From Chloroflexota bacterium (GTDB lineage Bacteria > Chloroflexota > Dehalococcoidia > SM23-28-2 > RBG-16-64-32): 6,534 nt of DNA. The position numbers and the translations under genes are program-made. Positions 5,496-6,534 of the stretch are shown here, one piece after another. The DNA is taken from NCBI GenBank assembly GCA_022564695.1, contig JADFKX010000115.1, positions 1 to 6,534 of the forward strand. Reading direction: 5' to 3'. The notes beneath the pieces were generated by a model, which saw only the letters and a program-made list of their open reading frames with translations, ran no database searches and was not told the origin of the DNA. Every line of letters starts with the position of its first letter. Positions within the stretch are counted from its first letter, which is position 1.

Positions 5496-6534
5496 GAATA
5501 GACCTCGGAACCACAAACTCCGCCATGGCCGTCATGGAGGGCGGCGAGCCCGTCGTCATCCCCAACGCTGAAGGCGGCCGCACCACCCCCTCAACCGTCG
5601 CCATCGGCAAGAGCGGCGAGCGCCTCGTCGGCCAGGTCGCCAAGCGCCAGGCCGTCACCAACCCGGAGAACACCGTCTTCTCCATCAAGCGCCTCATGGG
5701 CCGCCGCTTCGACGATGAAACCGTCCAGGCCGACCTCAAGGTCCTCCCCTACAAGCTCGACGCCGCCGAAAACGGCGACGCCCGCGTCTGGATGGGCGAG
5801 CGCTCCTACTCCCCGCCGGAGATCTCCGCCATGATCCTCCAGAAGCTCAAGGCCGACGCCGAGGCCTACCTTGGCGACACCGTCAGCGAGGCCGTCATCA
5901 CCGTCCCCGCCTACTTCAACGACTCCCAGCGTCAGGCCACCAAGGCCGCCGGTGAGGTCGCCGGCCTCACCGTCCTCCGCATCATCAACGAGCCCACCGC
6001 CTCCTCCCTCGCCTACGGCCTCGACAAGTCGGAGGAGAAGACCATCGCCGTCTACGACCTCGGTGGTGGCACCTTCGACGTCTCCATACTGGAGATCGGC
6101 GAGGGCACCTTCCACGTCAAATCCACCGCTGGCGATACCCACCTCGGCGGCGACGACTTCGACCAGCGCATCATCGACTGGCTCATCGACGAGTTCAAGA
6201 AGGATCAGGGGATAGATCTGAAGGAGGACCGCATGGCCCTCCAGCGCCTCAAGGAGGGCGCCGAGAAGGCGAAAGTGGAGCTCTCCACCGTGATGCAGAC
6301 GGACGTCAACCTGCCCTTCGTTACCGCTGACCAGGCCGGCCCCAAGCACCTCAACATCACCCTCAGCCGCTCCAAGCTGGAGCAGCTTGTCGGCGACCTC
6401 GTCGACAAGACCATCGACCCCTGCCGACAGGCGCTGGAAGACGCCAAGGTCACCCCCGATGAGGTCGGTGAGGTGATCCTCGTCGGCGGCCAGACCCGCA
6501 TGCCCATGGTCGTCGAGGCGGTCAAGAAGTTCTT
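5480..6534 (+). CDS. dnaK: Molecular chaperone DnaK (Hsp70), N-terminal part (3' truncated)
   Basis: The frame is open from ATG 5480 to the right edge: 351 complete codons plus two bases, covering most of the ATPase domain. The phosphate-binding loop GIDLGTTNS (residues 6-14), Lys70 in FSIKRLMGRRF, VPAYFNDSQRQATKAAG (142-158), NEPTASSLAYG (170-180), DLGGGTFD with the autophosphorylation-type Thr198, LGGDDFD (222-228) and the late motif LVGGQTRMP are all present, so the enzyme appears intact so far. DnaK binds exposed hydrophobic peptides in an ATP-driven cycle in the cytoplasm, reset by GrpE. The start is set by AAGGAG (5465-5470), nine bases upstream, and by an in-frame TAA at 5471-5473 that rules out extension. 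No CIRCE copy or clear promoter is seen in the 166 bases before it, so transcription probably comes from the hrcA promoter. Codons are strongly C-ending, as in hrcA and grpE. Confidence 0.98.
   Translation, partial: MPKAIGIDLGTTNSAMAVMEGGEPVVIPNAEGGRTTPSTVAIGKSGERLVGQVAKRQAVTNPENTVFSIKRLMGRRFDDETVQADLKVLPYKLDAAENGDARVWMGERSYSPPEISAMILQKLKADAEAYLGDTVSEAVITVPAYFNDSQRQATKAAGEVAGLTVLRIINEPTASSLAYGLDKSEEKTIAVYDLGGGTFDVSILEIGEGTFHVKSTAGDTHLGGDDFDQRIIDWLIDEFKKDQGIDLKEDRMALQRLKEGAEKAKVELSTVMQTDVNLPFVTADQAGPKHLNITLSRSKLEQLVGDLVDKTIDPCRQALEDAKVTPDEVGEVILVGGQTRMPMVVEAVKKF

Noticed and set aside
5591..6349. Long 252-codon antisense ORF opposite dnaK.
   Set aside because: Its composition (Gly, Val, Asp, Leu, Glu) is what results from reading C-ending dnaK codons backwards; DnaK conservation explains the DNA fully.

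Overview
This window comes from a high-GC bacterial genome with strongly C/G-ending codons. It carries the front half of a class I (HrcA/CIRCE) heat-shock operon beside an envelope-enzyme pair. The order hrcA-grpE-(insert)-dnaK with a perfect CIRCE operator rules out the usual actinobacterial HspR arrangement. It fits Firmicutes-like or Chloroflexota-like control, and the high GC makes Chloroflexota a reasonable but unproven guess.

Layout. (1) Positions 2-445 (+) are the C-terminal part of an M23 peptidoglycan endopeptidase, cut by the left edge. (2) Positions 463-1455 (+) encode a secreted, probably C-terminally membrane-anchored SGNH/GDSL hydrolase, 17 bases downstream. (3) Positions 1452-2090 (-) encode a UlaG-like metallo-beta-lactamase-fold hydrolase. 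It converges on the GDSL gene, and one CTAG palindrome supplies both stop codons. (4) Positions 2155-2310 (-) encode a previously easy-to-miss 51-residue single-pass membrane protein with an excellent ribosome binding site and promoter; it probably leads a two-gene transcript with the hydrolase. (5) Positions 2311-2492 form a divergent control region with two face-away sigma-70-type promoters, both with extended -10 elements, and a CIRCE operator just downstream of the hrcA promoter. (6) hrcA (2493-3527), grpE (3548-4240), a HAD-superfamily hydrolase (4237-5313, overlapping grpE by four bases) and dnaK (5480 to the right edge, truncated) form the heat-shock operon.

How it works together. HrcA should bind the CIRCE site and repress its own operon. 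GrpE is the nucleotide exchange factor for DnaK. The HAD gene is not a standard member of this operon; it is translationally coupled to grpE and has visibly more relaxed codon use than its neighbours, so it may have been inserted. Between it and dnaK lies a 166-base spacer holding two 44-base tandem repeats and a 20-base exact duplicate of dnaK's own ribosome binding site and start codon. This creates short candidate upstream ORFs in front of dnaK.

The most interesting points are the duplicated dnaK translation start, the HAD insertion, and the repeat-built acidic/basic tail of GrpE. No mobile element, CRISPR array, tRNA or rRNA was seen.
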